Source: Actinokineospora inagensis DSM 44258
Lineage (GTDB): Bacteria > Actinomycetota > Actinomycetes > Mycobacteriales > Pseudonocardiaceae
Assembly: GCF_000482865.1 (NCBI RefSeq)
Contig: NZ_AXWW01000049.1
Location: 1 to 64,000 of the forward strand
Reading direction: 5' to 3'
Length of the DNA: 64,000 nucleotides
Position 1 is the stretch's first letter. Each line of letters starts with the position of its first letter. Below the pieces are notes generated by a model, which ran no database searches, was not told the DNA's origin, and was given only the letters and a program-made list of their open reading frames with translations. Below are positions 63,847 through 64,000 of this stretch, in pieces. Made by a program: the position numbers and the translations under genes.

Positions 63847-63876
63847 CAGGCATCACCGAAAGGATGAGTAGGAAGA

Positions 63877-63904
63877 CCCCGGGGGCGGCGGACCGCCCCC
63901 GGGG
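63877..63904 (-). terminator. Terminator-like hairpin after infB
   Basis: CCCCGGGGGCGG (63877-63888) pairs with CCGCCCCCGGGG (63893-63904) around a 4-nt loop, 9 bp after the infB stop. It probably terminates or attenuates infB transcription before DUF503. Confidence 0.7.
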
Positions 63905-63913
63905 CGCTTGCGA

Positions 63914-64000
63914 TTACGTGCGCGGCTTCTCGCGCATCTCGAAGGTCTCGATGATGTCGTCGACCTGGATGTCGCTGTAGGACCCCAGGGTCAGACCACA
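63914..64000 (-). CDS. infB: Translation initiation factor IF-2, 3' end only
   Basis: The last 28 codons of infB, cut by the window edge. The visible end CGLTLGSYSDIQVDDIIETF then EMREKPRT and a TAA stop matches the conserved C-terminus of IF-2. Its neighbours DUF503, rbfA and nrnA confirm the assignment. Confidence 0.93.
   Translation of the reverse strand, partial: CGLTLGSYSDIQVDDIIETFEMREKPRT

Overview
The window is high-GC actinobacterial chromosome, dense with coding sequence and with many GTG starts and 4-bp start/stop overlaps. Gene content (WhiB-type regulator, ClgR, actinobacterial PspA/PspM, DUF397, DUF2277, ThyX, eukaryote-type Ser/Thr kinase) and order point to Actinomycetes. The order infB-rbfA-nrnA-MATE-truB-ribF-rpsO-pnp-pepR-dapB ... 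thyX-dapA-rnj-ftsK-argA-rimO-pgsA-cinA-clgR-pspA follows, with interruptions, the order I remember from the Mycobacterium tuberculosis Rv2740-Rv2840 region. A member of the Pseudonocardiaceae is my best guess (inference, not proven).

Layout. 1-3.4 kb: a dispersed repeat, then a stress-signalling block (ATP-binding anti-sigma-like protein, STAS antagonist, WhiB3-like protein, SigF-type sigma factor translationally coupled to its anti-sigma factor). 3.5-12.7 kb: secreted protein, dinB, methyltransferase, ParA-like ATPase, nei2, T/P-rich membrane protein, pyrD, uracil permease. 12.8-18.8 kb: the envelope-stress set pspM-pspA-clgR, then cinA-pgsA-rimO. 18.8-26.9 kb: thiolase, argA, MerR regulator, secreted phospholipase A2, lipoprotein, GYPQQ-repeat membrane protein, ftsK, plsC. 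27-32 kb: EamA exporter, SulP-carbonic anhydrase fusion and a beta-lactamase-like protein, bordered by two more copies of the dispersed repeat. 32-38.3 kb: rnj, dapA, a TIGR03085 protein, a Ser/Thr kinase, an ACT protein and thyX. 38.4-45.5 kb: accessory genes, including a ribbon-helix-helix/DUF4097 pair and two very small genes. 45.7-46.3 kb: an 11-repeat type I-E-like CRISPR array with no cas genes in the window. 46.6-64 kb: dapB-pepR-pnp-rpsO, thpR, ribF, truB, MATE exporter, solute-binding lipoprotein, nrnA, two paralogous esterases, rbfA, DUF503 and the 3' end of infB.

How the genes work together. RNA turnover and translation dominate (RNase J, PNPase, NrnA, RimO, TruB, RbfA, S15, IF2), alongside lysine/diaminopimelate synthesis (dapA, dapB) and nucleotide supply (pyrD, uracil permease, thyX). 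A ClgR-type binding site precedes clgR, which suggests autoregulation of the envelope-stress circuit.

The most unusual observations are non-coding. (1) Two intergenic modules at 46401-46540 and 58231-58360 share a pair of TTGTCCACA-like boxes 20 bp apart, exactly 38 nt of non-conserved sequence, a TAnnnT -10 hexamer and a similar G/C-rich putative transcript: a candidate uncharacterised small-RNA family with its own regulated promoter. (2) Three copies of a roughly 260-300 bp element have a core that can fold into a nearly uninterrupted hairpin of about 145 nt. (3) The CRISPR array is orphaned within the window. All calls come from reading the sequence; no database search was possible.
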